Assembly (NCBI GenBank): GCA_002385985.1
Contig: DGEO01000013.1
Location: 17,930-81,929 of the forward strand
Direction: 5' to 3'
DNA length: 64,000 nt
From: Anaerolineaceae bacterium UBA3924
GTDB taxonomy: Bacteria > Chloroflexota > Anaerolineae > Anaerolineales > Anaerolineaceae
Below are positions 33,737 through 41,662 of this stretch, in pieces. The notes beneath the pieces are model-generated. The model worked only from the letters and a program-made list of their open reading frames with translations, was not told where the DNA came from and searched no databases. Position numbers and translations under genes: made by a program. Each line of letters opens with the position of its first letter. Position 1 is the first letter of the stretch.

Positions 33737-35452
33737 ATGCAGGAAATCAAGTGCCTGGCGATCTCGCCGGGTATTGCCGTCGGCCCGCTGTTCTTCTACT
33801 CGACGACCGTCATCAAAGCCGAGAAGCAGGCTGCTGCCGACCCTGAGCAGGAAATCCGCTGCCTGGAAGAGGCCATCGAGCAGGCGAAGGTGGATCTGCA
33901 GGCTGTCCTGGAGAATTCCAGGAAGGACTTGGCGGGTGAAGCTGAAATATTCGAGGCTCACCTGATGGTGCTGGATGACCCGGTGCTGCTGGAGCAGGTG
34001 GCCGAGGATATTCGCGGCCTGGGTGTGAACGCGGAATATGCCTGGCAGCAGGGAATGGAAAAGTTCGCCGAGATGATGGCCTCCATGGAAGATGAGTACA
34101 TGGCTGCGCGCGCCGCCGACGTGCGCGATGTATCTCAGCGCGTGCTGCGGGTACTGGCCGGTGAACAGCAGGACGGCCGCAGTCTCGCACAGCCTTCCAT
34201 CATCGTGGCGCACGAGCTGACCCCCTCAGACACGGTCACTTTCGACCGCAGCAAGGTGCTGGCGTTCTGCACGGCCGAGGGAGGCCCGACCTCGCATGTG
34301 TCCATCCTGTCCAAGGCGCTGGGCATCCCGGCAGTATCGGGGCTGGGCCAGTATATGGAGCAGCTGCGCCAGGCCAGCACTGCGGTGGTGGACGGAAGCG
34401 CGGGTAAGGTCATCCTCAACCCGGACGAAGCCACACAGCGCACCTACATCTCCCGCAGAGCGGCTCTGGATGAGAAGTTCAAGCGCGCGTTCCAGGAAAC
34501 CACCAGACCGGCGGTCACCCGGGACGGCAAGCAGGTGGAAGTGGTGGCCAACATCGGCTCGGTGAAGGACGCCCGGGAAGCGGTCAAGTACGGGGCTGAA
34601 GGCGTAGGCCTGCTGCGCACCGAGTTCCTCTTCCTGGACCGCACCGAACCGCCCACCGAGGAAGAGCAGTACTCGGTCTACCGCCAGATTCTGGAGGTGT
34701 TTGGCGACCGGCCGGTGGTCGCGCGCACGCTGGATATCGGCGGGGACAAGCCGGCTTCATACCTGCACATGAATGAGGAGCTCAACCCGTTCCTGGGCGT
34801 GCGTGGCGCACGTCTGGAGCTGCAGCACGAAGAGCTGATGATCCCGCAGCTGCGGGCGCTGCTGCGGGCGGGAGAGGGACACAACCTGAAGATCATGTTC
34901 CCGATGATCAGCACCATCGGTGAGATCCGCCAGGCGAATGAGTACGTCCGCCGGGTGAAGGGAGAGCTGGAAGCCAGCGGTACTCCGTACGCGCGCAACG
35001 CCGAAATTGGCATCATGGTGGAGGTGCCCTCGGCGGCGATCAATGCGGACATCCTGGCGAAGGAAGTGGACTTCTTCAGCATCGGCACCAACGACCTTTC
35101 GCAGTACACGCTGGCCGGGGACCGCACCAATCCCCACGTGGCGCACCTGGCCGATTCCATGGACCCGTCGGTGCTGCGACTGATTGGCATGGTGTGCAAA
35201 GCGGCCCACGAGGCCGGCATCTGGGTCGGGCTGTGCGGCGAGCTGGGCGGTGAGGTGATCGCTGCACCAGTGCTGCTTGGGCTGGGCGTAGATGAATTGA
35301 GCATGAACCCGCGGGCCATTCCGTTCGTCAAAGAGCAGATCCGCCGGTACACGGTGGAAGAAGCGCAGAGAATCGCCAGCCATGTACTCGGACTGTCCAG
35401 CGCGGCGGATATCCGTGCGTACCTGACCTCGCTGCTGCCGGATGGAGGATAA
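33737..35452 (+). CDS. ptsI: PTS enzyme I (phosphoenolpyruvate-protein phosphotransferase)
   Basis: 571 residues from ATG 33737 (GTG 33734 and 33719 are also in frame; this start gives the usual length and a G-rich ribosome site). The active histidine is His187 in 'GGPTSHVSIL'. 'GVGLLRTEFLF', 'RTLDIGGDKP', 'GIMVEVPSAA', 'IGTNDLSQYTLAGDR' and Cys500 in 'WVGLCGELGGE' complete the PEP-binding barrel. It starts the phosphorelay from PEP. Together with HPr and the EII operon it makes the island self-sufficient for PTS uptake. Confidence 0.97.
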   Translation: MQEIKCLAISPGIAVGPLFFYSTTVIKAEKQAAADPEQEIRCLEEAIEQAKVDLQAVLENSRKDLAGEAEIFEAHLMVLDDPVLLEQVAEDIRGLGVNAEYAWQQGMEKFAEMMASMEDEYMAARAADVRDVSQRVLRVLAGEQQDGRSLAQPSIIVAHELTPSDTVTFDRSKVLAFCTAEGGPTSHVSILSKALGIPAVSGLGQYMEQLRQASTAVVDGSAGKVILNPDEATQRTYISRRAALDEKFKRAFQETTRPAVTRDGKQVEVVANIGSVKDAREAVKYGAEGVGLLRTEFLFLDRTEPPTEEEQYSVYRQILEVFGDRPVVARTLDIGGDKPASYLHMNEELNPFLGVRGARLELQHEELMIPQLRALLRAGEGHNLKIMFPMISTIGEIRQANEYVRRVKGELEASGTPYARNAEIGIMVEVPSAAINADILAKEVDFFSIGTNDLSQYTLAGDRTNPHVAHLADSMDPSVLRLIGMVCKAAHEAGIWVGLCGELGGEVIAAPVLLGLGVDELSMNPRAIPFVKEQIRRYTVEEAQRIASHVLGLSSAADIRAYLTSLLPDGG

Positions 35453-35453
35453 G

Positions 35454-36194
35454 ATGAGCATCGTTGACCGGGTTTTTGAAAGCTGCCTGAATCAGCTCCA
35501 GACAGTACTCAGCCAGGAAAAGCCTGCGATCGAGGCGGCCGGCGAGCTGATCGCTGACGCCATCTCCCGTGACCAGGTGATCACCATGTTCGGGAGCGGC
35601 CATTCCACCTTTATTGCCCGGGATGCCTACTGGCGGGCAGGCGGTCTGGCCCCGGTGGTGGTTATTCCAGATCCGCTTGGCGGAGATGCCGAGCGCCTGG
35701 AAGGCTTCGCGGCCATCATGCTCGGGCATTACCGGCTGGAGCCGGGCGGGGTGATGGTGATCATCTCCAACTCGGGCATCAACGCCTTCCCGGTGGAGAT
35801 GGCGCTGGAAGCGAAAGCGCGCGGCCTGAAGGTGGTGGCGATTACCTCCCGGCAGCACAGCAGCCAGGTTCCGCCACGTCACTCGTCTGGAAAGAAGTTG
35901 ATGGATCTGGCGGATGTGGTCATCGACACGCACGGCGTGCCCGGTGACGCCAGCGTTGCGCTGCCCGAGAGCGGCCTGCGCGTGGGGGCCACCTCCACGG
36001 TGGTCGGCGCGGCCATCGTGCAGGCAATCATGTCTCACGCGGCGGAGTCGCTGGAGAAGCGCGGTGTGAAACCGCCTGTGATCGTGAGCTCGAACCTGCC
36101 GGAAGGAGACGCGAACAACAAGATACTGGCAGAAAAGTACCGCGACAAGATGGTGCGCTACGAAGTACCGACGGTGGACGCCGTCCTCAAGTAG
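35454..36194 (+). CDS. SIS-domain sugar isomerase-like protein (paralog 3)
   Basis: 246 residues from ATG 35454, set by a GGAGGA site that lies in the end of ptsI; the genes are one base apart. 'VITMFGSGHSTFIARDAYWRAGG', 'VMVIISNSGINAFPVEMALEAKARG' and 'RHSSGKKLMDLADVVIDTHGVPGDA' show it belongs with the proteins at 17375 and 30948. In this paralog 'NCVPAGDA' has become 'THGVPGDA', losing a cysteine. It is coupled directly to ptsI, which ties the SIS family to PTS uptake. Confidence 0.87.
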   Translation: MSIVDRVFESCLNQLQTVLSQEKPAIEAAGELIADAISRDQVITMFGSGHSTFIARDAYWRAGGLAPVVVIPDPLGGDAERLEGFAAIMLGHYRLEPGGVMVIISNSGINAFPVEMALEAKARGLKVVAITSRQHSSQVPPRHSSGKKLMDLADVVIDTHGVPGDASVALPESGLRVGATSTVVGAAIVQAIMSHAAESLEKRGVKPPVIVSSNLPEGDANNKILAEKYRDKMVRYEVPTVDAVLK

Positions 36195-36220
36195 CAGCAG
36201 GTGAAACCCGATCCCCGGCG

Positions 36221-36601
36221 ATGAAGATCGAGCATGTCGCCCTGTGGACAGATGATATCGAGCGGCTGAGTGCGTTCTACCAGGCGCATTTTGGAGCCCT
36301 TCCCGGACCTCTGTACCAGAATCCGGCGAAGGGCTTCACTTCTCGTTTTCTGAGCCTGCCGGGCGGTGGCCGGATCGAGCTGATGCGGCGCGAAGGTGTG
36401 CAGTCCTGCCCGGCAGGTGAGCATGTCGGGTACGCCCATCTGGCCCTCTCGCTAGGATCGGTGGAGGCGGTGGAGCAGAAAACCGCTGAGCTTAGAGAAA
36501 AGGGGGCTGCAGTGATCTCAGGGCCGCGATGGACGGGGGACGGTTATTTCGAGAGCGTGGTGCTGGACCCGGATGGCAACCTGCTGGAGCTGACCGTATA
36601 G
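36221..36601 (+). CDS. Glyoxalase/VOC superfamily protein
   Basis: 126 residues with two beta-alpha-beta-beta-beta modules. 'MKIEHVALWTDDIERLSAFYQAHFGA' opens the fold, and His5, the Glu in 'RIELM', the His in 'YAHLAL' and the Glu in 'LLELTV' form the usual metal site. Glyoxalase I, epimerase or ring-cleavage activities share this fold, so the reaction is not assignable. It is the last gene of the sugar run, 26 bases after SIS paralog 3, and could detoxify a dicarbonyl by-product such as methylglyoxal. Confidence 0.87.
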   Translation: MKIEHVALWTDDIERLSAFYQAHFGALPGPLYQNPAKGFTSRFLSLPGGGRIELMRREGVQSCPAGEHVGYAHLALSLGSVEAVEQKTAELREKGAAVISGPRWTGDGYFESVVLDPDGNLLELTV

Positions 36602-36672
36602 CGGCGAGTGCTGCAACGAATCTCCTCTTGCTGCATCCAATCAACAAAGCAGTTATTCAGGCGGAGGATAGA

Positions 36673-37107
36673 ATGGCAAAAGTGACACGTTCGAAGGGGA
36701 ACAGCCGGATCCCCTATTTACTCGCCGGGCTGGTCTTGCTCCTCCTCCTTGCCTTTGCCGTGATCAGCCTGTCACAGCCCAACCCGCCGGCGGTGGCTGA
36801 TGTTCCGCCGGAGATTTCGGTGGATGTAGCCGCACAGAAGTATGAGGATGGTGTTTTCTTCCTGGATGTGCGCGAACCGCATGAGTGGGAGGAGGTCCAC
36901 ATTCCCGGCGCAGTGCTGGTGCCGCTGGCCCAGCTGGAGAGCCGGCTCAGCGAACTGCCCCGGGACCAGGAAATCGTGGTCGTGTGCCGCAGCGGCAACC
37001 GCAGCGCGACCGCCCGGGATATTCTCAGGAATGCCGGGTTTGAACAGGTCAGCAGTATGGCTGGCGGCATGAACGAATGGGCGAAGAGCGGGTATCCGAC
37101 GGAATGA
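36673..37107 (+). CDS. Membrane-anchored rhodanese
   Basis: 144 residues from ATG 36673, with a GGAGGA site. One membrane segment ('IPYLLAGLVLLLLLAFAVISL', about 12-32) leaves the rhodanese domain outside the cytoplasm. 'FFLDVREPHEWEEVHIPGAVLVPL' and the active-site loop 'VVCRSGNRSATA' (catalytic Cys about residue 104) are standard. It probably handles sulfane sulfur or redox chemistry at the cell surface. The last gene before a hairpin and a convergent gene. Confidence 0.92.
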   Translation: MAKVTRSKGNSRIPYLLAGLVLLLLLAFAVISLSQPNPPAVADVPPEISVDVAAQKYEDGVFFLDVREPHEWEEVHIPGAVLVPLAQLESRLSELPRDQEIVVVCRSGNRSATARDILRNAGFEQVSSMAGGMNEWAKSGYPTE

Positions 37108-37137
37108 GCTGAGAACAATTGAAATCAGGCACAGTAC

Positions 37138-37167
37138 ACCCTGTCATCTACCGGGACAGGGTAGTTT
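37138..37167 (+). terminator. Hairpin between convergent genes
   Basis: ACCCTGTC (37138-37145) pairs with 37155-37162 around 9 bases, followed by AGTTT on the plus strand. A modest terminator candidate for the rhodanese transcript. Confidence 0.5.
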
Positions 37168-37223
37168 CATAAGGACCTGATCGTCCAGATTGAACCTCGC
37201 ACTGGCTTTCCGCCCGATCCGTG

Positions 37224-37667
37224 TCAATCGCCGATAATGTAATCTTCCAGGTTGTCCAGGTCGGCCTGTGCTTCGGGGACCAAGTCCATGCCTTTGACGG
37301 ATCGCCCGTAGCGGTGCACTTGCTGCGGATCGCCGCTAACCAGCGGATGCCAGGCGGGCAGGGGACGGCCTTCGGCCAGCCTGCGGTAGGCGCAGGTGTC
37401 CGGCAGCCACTTATACTGCCCTGCGGTCTCCGGAGTGAGCGTGATGCAGGTCGGCATTTTTTCCTGCCGCTGCGGGTAGACCTTGCAGCGGACGCTGCAC
37501 AGGTCCAGAAAGCGGCAGGCGACATGCGTGTAGAAATACTCCCCGGTGTCTTCGTCTTCCAGCTTGTACAGGCAGCACTTGCCGCAGCCGTCGCACAGGG
37601 ACTCCCATTCTTCAGGCGACATTTCCTGAAGGGTTTTCACCTCCCAGAAATATGGTTCCGGGGTCAT
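37224..37667 (-). CDS. YcgN-family cysteine cluster protein
   Basis: 147 residues. 'SLCDGCGKCCLYKLEDEDTGEYFYTHVACRFLDLCSVRCKVYPQRQ' with later 'MPTCITLTP' and 'LPDTCAYRRLAEGRPLPAWHPL' is the UPF0260/YcgN signature (zinc or iron-sulfur binding cysteines). The family is widespread and of unknown function. Its start overlaps the stop codon of the App1-like gene by 4 bases, so the two are translated together. Confidence 0.92.
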   Translation of the reverse strand: MTPEPYFWEVKTLQEMSPEEWESLCDGCGKCCLYKLEDEDTGEYFYTHVACRFLDLCSVRCKVYPQRQEKMPTCITLTPETAGQYKWLPDTCAYRRLAEGRPLPAWHPLVSGDPQQVHRYGRSVKGMDLVPEAQADLDNLEDYIIGD

Positions 37668-39016
37668 TTGTCCTGGTCCTCATGACCGTGTTTCGGGTCG
37701 ATGCGAACGGTCGGCGGCCGGTCTGACTGATCTTTGCCGGCGTCTTTGACCATATCGTCAAGTGCACCTTCGTCAATGGCCTGCTTCAGTTCTTCGGTTT
37801 CCCGTCGGCCTTCCGGCTCGACGACGGCGGTGGGCGGTTCGTCCAGGTCCTGCCCCAGAACCTTTTCCAACGGAGAAGGCGGCGCTTCGTCCTTATCCTT
37901 TTCGCCCAGTATCTCCGGCATGCGGTCCGGGTGGATCCAGCCCATTTCCAGGGCGTGTTCGGCGATTTCCACCGTGTTGTCGGCCAGAATGAGAGTGGCT
38001 CCAGCGTCGATCATCTCCCGGGCCAGGTTGTTGATCTCCTCGGTGCGCGAGAGCTTGCGGCTGACGTTGCGAATGTAGGTGGCCAGGATGCGGTTGGGGA
38101 ACTCCTTCACCACGCTGGCGTAGATTTCCGGATCCTCCTGCCCGCTGTCGCCGATCAGGATGAAGGGCAGGTCTTCGTAGAAGTTGAGCAGCTGCCGGAT
38201 CACGCTGATCTTGTATTCACTGTTGCGAACCGGCAGGATTTCGTTGTAATTGATGCCCCAGTTCCTCAGGAAGAGTACCGGGCCGATGGGGATGTTCTGC
38301 AGGCGGAAGAAGTCGACCAGCAGGTCATACAGGTTCCAGGGACTGCTGGAAACGTAGAAAAGCGGGTTCCATTCCTCGCCGCTGCTGCCCGCAAAGAGCG
38401 CCCGGTACAGCCCGGCCACACCGGGAAAGGGTAAACGTGTGCGGGCATTGCCCATGAAAACGTTGCGCGCCATCTTGATCAGGTGGGTGGCGTCGGTCTG
38501 AACGACGGTGTCATCAATGTCGCTGATGACCACAAACCGCGCGTTCGCCGGGGGAACCAGCACCTCCGCCCGGGCAGTCACCGGGCCGTCCTGCTTCGAG
38601 GGCTTGGGACTGATCAGCTCCAGGTCGACGGTTTCCCACAGACGGCCGGGATCGAGCGGGCGGGTAACCGGGACCTCGACTTCGAAGAACCCTTCTTCGT
38701 CGGCGCTGACTTCGGCCACATAATCCTGGTAGCGGACGCGCAGGCGGGCAAAGCGGATCTCATCGCTTTCCATCCGCCGGTAGGTGTTCAGCAGGTTGCG
38801 CCACAGGCTGTCATTGTCCAGTGCCGGGGTGACGCCCTTATCCTCCAGCACCCGGCCGGTGAAGCGCAGGCGGGATCGACTGCCGTAGCCGTTGTAGGCG
38901 ATAATCTGAATCTTGCCCGGCTCACCCAGACGGTCGGCCAGACCATAGCGCAGGTTATCGAAAAGGGACTCGACATCGTTGGCGATCGAGATAAGGGCCT
39001 GTCTCCAACTGGTCAC
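37664..39016 (-). CDS. App1-like phosphatase domain protein (DUF2183)
   Basis: 450 residues from a GTG at 39016, chosen because an AAAGGA site lies 8 bases upstream and the sequence before it looks noncoding. The first 170 residues are a beta-rich region also found ahead of App1 domains. The phosphatase core has the HAD-like 'VVISDIDDTVVQTDA' (D-x-D-x-T), 'FYVSSSPWNLYDLLVDFF' and 'ILIGDSGQEDPEIY'. Yeast App1 is a phosphatidate phosphatase; a lipid-phosphate role here is inferred by family. The tail of about 90 residues is acidic and probably disordered. No membrane segment. Confidence 0.87.
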   Translation of the reverse strand: MTSWRQALISIANDVESLFDNLRYGLADRLGEPGKIQIIAYNGYGSRSRLRFTGRVLEDKGVTPALDNDSLWRNLLNTYRRMESDEIRFARLRVRYQDYVAEVSADEEGFFEVEVPVTRPLDPGRLWETVDLELISPKPSKQDGPVTARAEVLVPPANARFVVISDIDDTVVQTDATHLIKMARNVFMGNARTRLPFPGVAGLYRALFAGSSGEEWNPLFYVSSSPWNLYDLLVDFFRLQNIPIGPVLFLRNWGINYNEILPVRNSEYKISVIRQLLNFYEDLPFILIGDSGQEDPEIYASVVKEFPNRILATYIRNVSRKLSRTEEINNLAREMIDAGATLILADNTVEIAEHALEMGWIHPDRMPEILGEKDKDEAPPSPLEKVLGQDLDEPPTAVVEPEGRRETEELKQAIDEGALDDMVKDAGKDQSDRPPTVRIDPKHGHEDQDK

Positions 39017-39193
39017 CGGGTCAATCCTTTCTTGCTCAGTCGTCCCGCCATCCCGCGGCGGCTTGACTATTGTAACCCAGGTTGCCACCTGTCCGAACCG
39101 GGGATCCTGAATCCTCCAACATCCGATGATGGTACACTTATGAATAACAGCAAGAAATACCATCCAGAATATCCAATTGGTGAAGGGACAGGG

Positions 39194-40054
39194 ATGCTTC
39201 CTGGCAGGCATTTGAACCAGCGAACAATCGAGCGGGGACTGCTGTGCGCGCTTTTCCTGGCGCTGGCAGCAGGCATGGCCCTTTTGCTGTTTCCACCTCT
39301 GCAGGCAGCTTCGGCTGAGGTGCTTCCGCAGGAGACAGCCGAACCTCCGGGTATGCAGGTGGGCGAACCGGCCGGCGGATCGGAGGGAAAATCCTGGCTG
39401 ATCCTGCCCACCATGCCGCCGGGGTCCACTCAGGCGGATTACGGCGCAGAAATATACCGGCTGGTGTGCAAGTCCTGTCATGGGGATGTGGGCCGCGGCC
39501 TGACCGCGGAATGGATCGCGCAGTGGAATCCTGCGGACCAGAACTGCTGGCAGTCAAAGTGCCACGCGGCCAACCATCCGCAGGATGGTTTTGAGATTCC
39601 GCACTATGTCCCGCCTGTGATGGGGGAGGGTGCTTTACTGCGGTTCGATACAGCGCTGGACCTGTATGAATACCTGCGCAGTTCCATGCCCTGGCAAGAT
39701 CCCGGCTCGCTGCTGGACAGCGAATACTGGCAGCTGACGGCCTATTTACTGGAGGCCAACAACATCACCCCGCCGGTCGTCCTTGCGGAGGACACCGCGG
39801 ACGATGTGCCGATTAACTACAAGGAGCCTTCTGGAAGTCAGGGCGGACCGGCCGGTCAGGCTCAGAATCCGGGTATTCCGGCGGGTGTGGAAAGCGGCAG
39901 CCGCTGGCTGTGGTATGCGGCTCCGCTGGCGGTTCTGGCCGCGGCGGGACTGGTGCTGCTGTGGCGCGCGCGGCTGCAAGGGTCCGTCAAGAGCGGCAGC
40001 GGCGAAGGCTCACCGTCGGAGAAAGACGGTGAGCCGCGAGACCTTGACCAGTGA
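39194..40054 (+). CDS. Membrane-anchored cytochrome c with two possible heme sites
   Basis: 286 residues from ATG 39194 (GAAGGGAC site); an ATG at 39140 is in frame. A signal peptide ('LLCALFLALAAGMALLLFPPLQAASA') leads to an outside domain with 'CKSCH', a normal heme c site, in a 'YGAEIYRLVCKSCHGDVGRGL' context typical of class I cytochromes. A second site, 'CWQSKCH', has the unusual C-x4-C-H spacing. 'DLYEYLRSSMPW' resembles the distal part of quinol-oxidising cytochrome subunits. A C-terminal membrane helix ('WYAAPLAVLAAAGLVLLW') ends in a charged tail. It likely carries electrons outside the membrane. Confidence 0.83.
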   Translation: MLPGRHLNQRTIERGLLCALFLALAAGMALLLFPPLQAASAEVLPQETAEPPGMQVGEPAGGSEGKSWLILPTMPPGSTQADYGAEIYRLVCKSCHGDVGRGLTAEWIAQWNPADQNCWQSKCHAANHPQDGFEIPHYVPPVMGEGALLRFDTALDLYEYLRSSMPWQDPGSLLDSEYWQLTAYLLEANNITPPVVLAEDTADDVPINYKEPSGSQGGPAGQAQNPGIPAGVESGSRWLWYAAPLAVLAAAGLVLLWRARLQGSVKSGSGEGSPSEKDGEPRDLDQ

Positions 40055-40072
40055 CCCGGGAGTACGACCGGT

Positions 40073-40099
40073 AAAAAAACCAACCCGGGCTGGCCGGGT
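40073..40099 (-). terminator. Terminator of the SufR-like regulator gene
   Basis: A 6-bp stem (ACCCGG at 40083-40088 with 40094-40099) is followed on the minus strand by a run of seven T (40073-40079) after a 3-base gap. It lies between convergent genes. Confidence 0.6.
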
Positions 40100-40110
40100 C
40101 TGCTGTGCAG

Positions 40111-40803
40111 TTACTGCCCTTCCACCGGGGCTGCTGGATCACCGGGGTCATCGAAACACATCCCGGCGGGTACCACATTCGCGGGCGTTTCGGGCTGGAG
40201 GATGACCTGGAAAATGCAGGTACCGCGCCGTGTGGAGGGGTTGTACCGCTGCAGGCAGGTGACCGGCAGGCCGGTGCGTTCTTCGAGCAGCTGGCGGTCC
40301 ATCTCACACAGTTCCGGGTGGCTGGCGATCACCCGGGCGAACGGGCAGTTGGCGAAGATGATGCGCGGGCCGGCGGCGTGTACTTCCCAGCGCGCCTGGT
40401 AATTCAGGTGGTTGAAGGAAGCCACCAGCCGGTTGATCCGTGTGGTCAGGCTGCCGCCGCGGGCCGGTCCGGGAAACAGATGCTGCCGGACGGCGGAGCT
40501 GAAAGCGGCGGCCACCACCGGATCCTGGATCTCGCCGGCAGCGCTCAGCAGGGCGTGAACCAGCTGCGGCAGGCTGTCCGGCCGGCTGCGGCTGGCCAGC
40601 TGGATAACCAGTTCCGGACGTCCCCGGCGCCGCTTCCACGGCTCGGGGGTGGTGACCGTCACCAGGCCGTCCTCCTGCAGTTTTTTAACATGGTAGCGGA
40701 TGTTGGCCGGGGTCAGCTGGAATTTCCGGCTCAACTCGGCGACGGTGACCTCTTTCTTATCCCGGATGTAGAGCAAAATGGCTTCGCGGGATGGCAGCTT
40801 CAT
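40111..40803 (-). CDS. SufR-like DeoR/ArsR-type regulator with cysteine cluster
   Basis: 230 residues. The N-terminal winged helix is 'SREAILLYIRDKKEVTVAELSRKFQLTPANIRYHVKKLQEDGLV'. The C-terminal half has four cysteines: 'NCPFARVIASHPELC' (C-x12-C), then 'VTCLQR' and 'GTCIF', close to the Fe-S ligand pattern of the cyanobacterial repressor SufR. It probably senses iron-sulfur status, oxygen or redox stress. It diverges from nuoB across 160 bases, so control of the nuo genes, which need many clusters, is likely. No suf genes are in the window. Confidence 0.82.
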   Translation of the reverse strand: MKLPSREAILLYIRDKKEVTVAELSRKFQLTPANIRYHVKKLQEDGLVTVTTPEPWKRRRGRPELVIQLASRSRPDSLPQLVHALLSAAGEIQDPVVAAAFSSAVRQHLFPGPARGGSLTTRINRLVASFNHLNYQARWEVHAAGPRIIFANCPFARVIASHPELCEMDRQLLEERTGLPVTCLQRYNPSTRRGTCIFQVILQPETPANVVPAGMCFDDPGDPAAPVEGQ

Positions 40804-40806
40804 GCA

Positions 40807-40833
40807 TTTATTATAGCGTTATTGACGAATAAA
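40807..40833. promoter_or_regulatory. AT-rich inverted repeat between regulator and nuoB
   Basis: TTTATT and AATAAA arms flank 15 bases, 4 bases upstream of the regulator's ATG. It could be an operator for autoregulation, but the arms are short and AT-only. Confidence 0.3.
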
Positions 40834-40863
40834 ACAAAAGAACTTTATCTTTAATCGCTTCGC

Positions 40864-40891
40864 TTGACAGGATTTCCGGGGCGGGTACAAT
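40864..40891 (+). promoter_or_regulatory. Sigma-70-type promoter of the nuo operon
   Basis: TTGACA (40864-40869), 16 bases, TACAAT (40886-40891), giving a start near 40898 and a leader of about 66 bases. Confidence 0.8.
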
Positions 40892-40963
40892 TAGCAATGA
40901 AATATACGAACTCCATTTTTCCAGGGTACACGGATCGAATTCGAAAGAAAGCGAGATAAGTGG

Positions 40964-41662
40964 ATGGGCGAAACCCAGTTCAACTCCCCCGGATATGAAG
41001 TACCGCCTGAAATGAGCGGGCAGGTCGCTGTCACCACCATCGACCGGATATGGAACTGGAGCCGGGCCAATTCCCTCTGGCCGATGATGTTCGGTCTGGC
41101 CTGCTGTGCGATCGAGATGGTCATGGCTGCCGCCAGCCGCTACGACCTGGCGCGTTTTGGGATGGAAGTCATGCGCCCCAGTCCTCGCCAGGCGGATGTG
41201 ATGATCGTGTCCGGCACGGTTACCAAGAAGATGGTGCCGCAGATCGTGCGCCTGTACAACCAGATGGCGGAGCCGAAATACGTCATCGCCATGGGCGCCT
41301 GTGCGTCCGGCGGAGGGCCGTTCAAGGAAGGCTACAACGTGGTCTCGGGCATCGACAAGTTCATCCCGGTGGACGTCTACATCCCTGGCTGCCCGCCCAC
41401 TCCCCAGGCGCTGCTGCACGGGCTGATGACCCTGCAGGAAAAGATCAAGACCGAGACGATCAAGGGCACGCCCTGGTACCAGTCCAGGCAGAGCGAGCCG
41501 ATTCCGGTGCCTGTCCTGGGGCCGGATTTGATGGACCCGCGCGAATTTGAGCGCATCAAGGCGCTTTCTCAGCCGCAAGCAGAGGCTGCGGCTGAACTGG
41601 AACCGCCCGCGGAGCGCGAAGGTGAACCGTCCGACGAAAAGCAGGAGGGATCCCGTGGCTGA
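40964..41662 (+). CDS. nuoB: NADH-quinone oxidoreductase subunit B
   Basis: 232 residues. The N2 cluster ligands are present: Cys47-Cys48 in 'LACCAIEM', Cys113 in 'GACASGGG' and Cys143 in 'GCPPTP'. The C-terminus is extended by about 50 residues rich in Glu and Ala. It passes electrons to quinone at the base of complex I's peripheral arm. It overlaps nuoCD by 8 bases. nuoA, which usually precedes it, is missing here. Confidence 0.95.
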   Translation: MGETQFNSPGYEVPPEMSGQVAVTTIDRIWNWSRANSLWPMMFGLACCAIEMVMAAASRYDLARFGMEVMRPSPRQADVMIVSGTVTKKMVPQIVRLYNQMAEPKYVIAMGACASGGGPFKEGYNVVSGIDKFIPVDVYIPGCPPTPQALLHGLMTLQEKIKTETIKGTPWYQSRQSEPIPVPVLGPDLMDPREFERIKALSQPQAEAAAELEPPAEREGEPSDEKQEGSRG

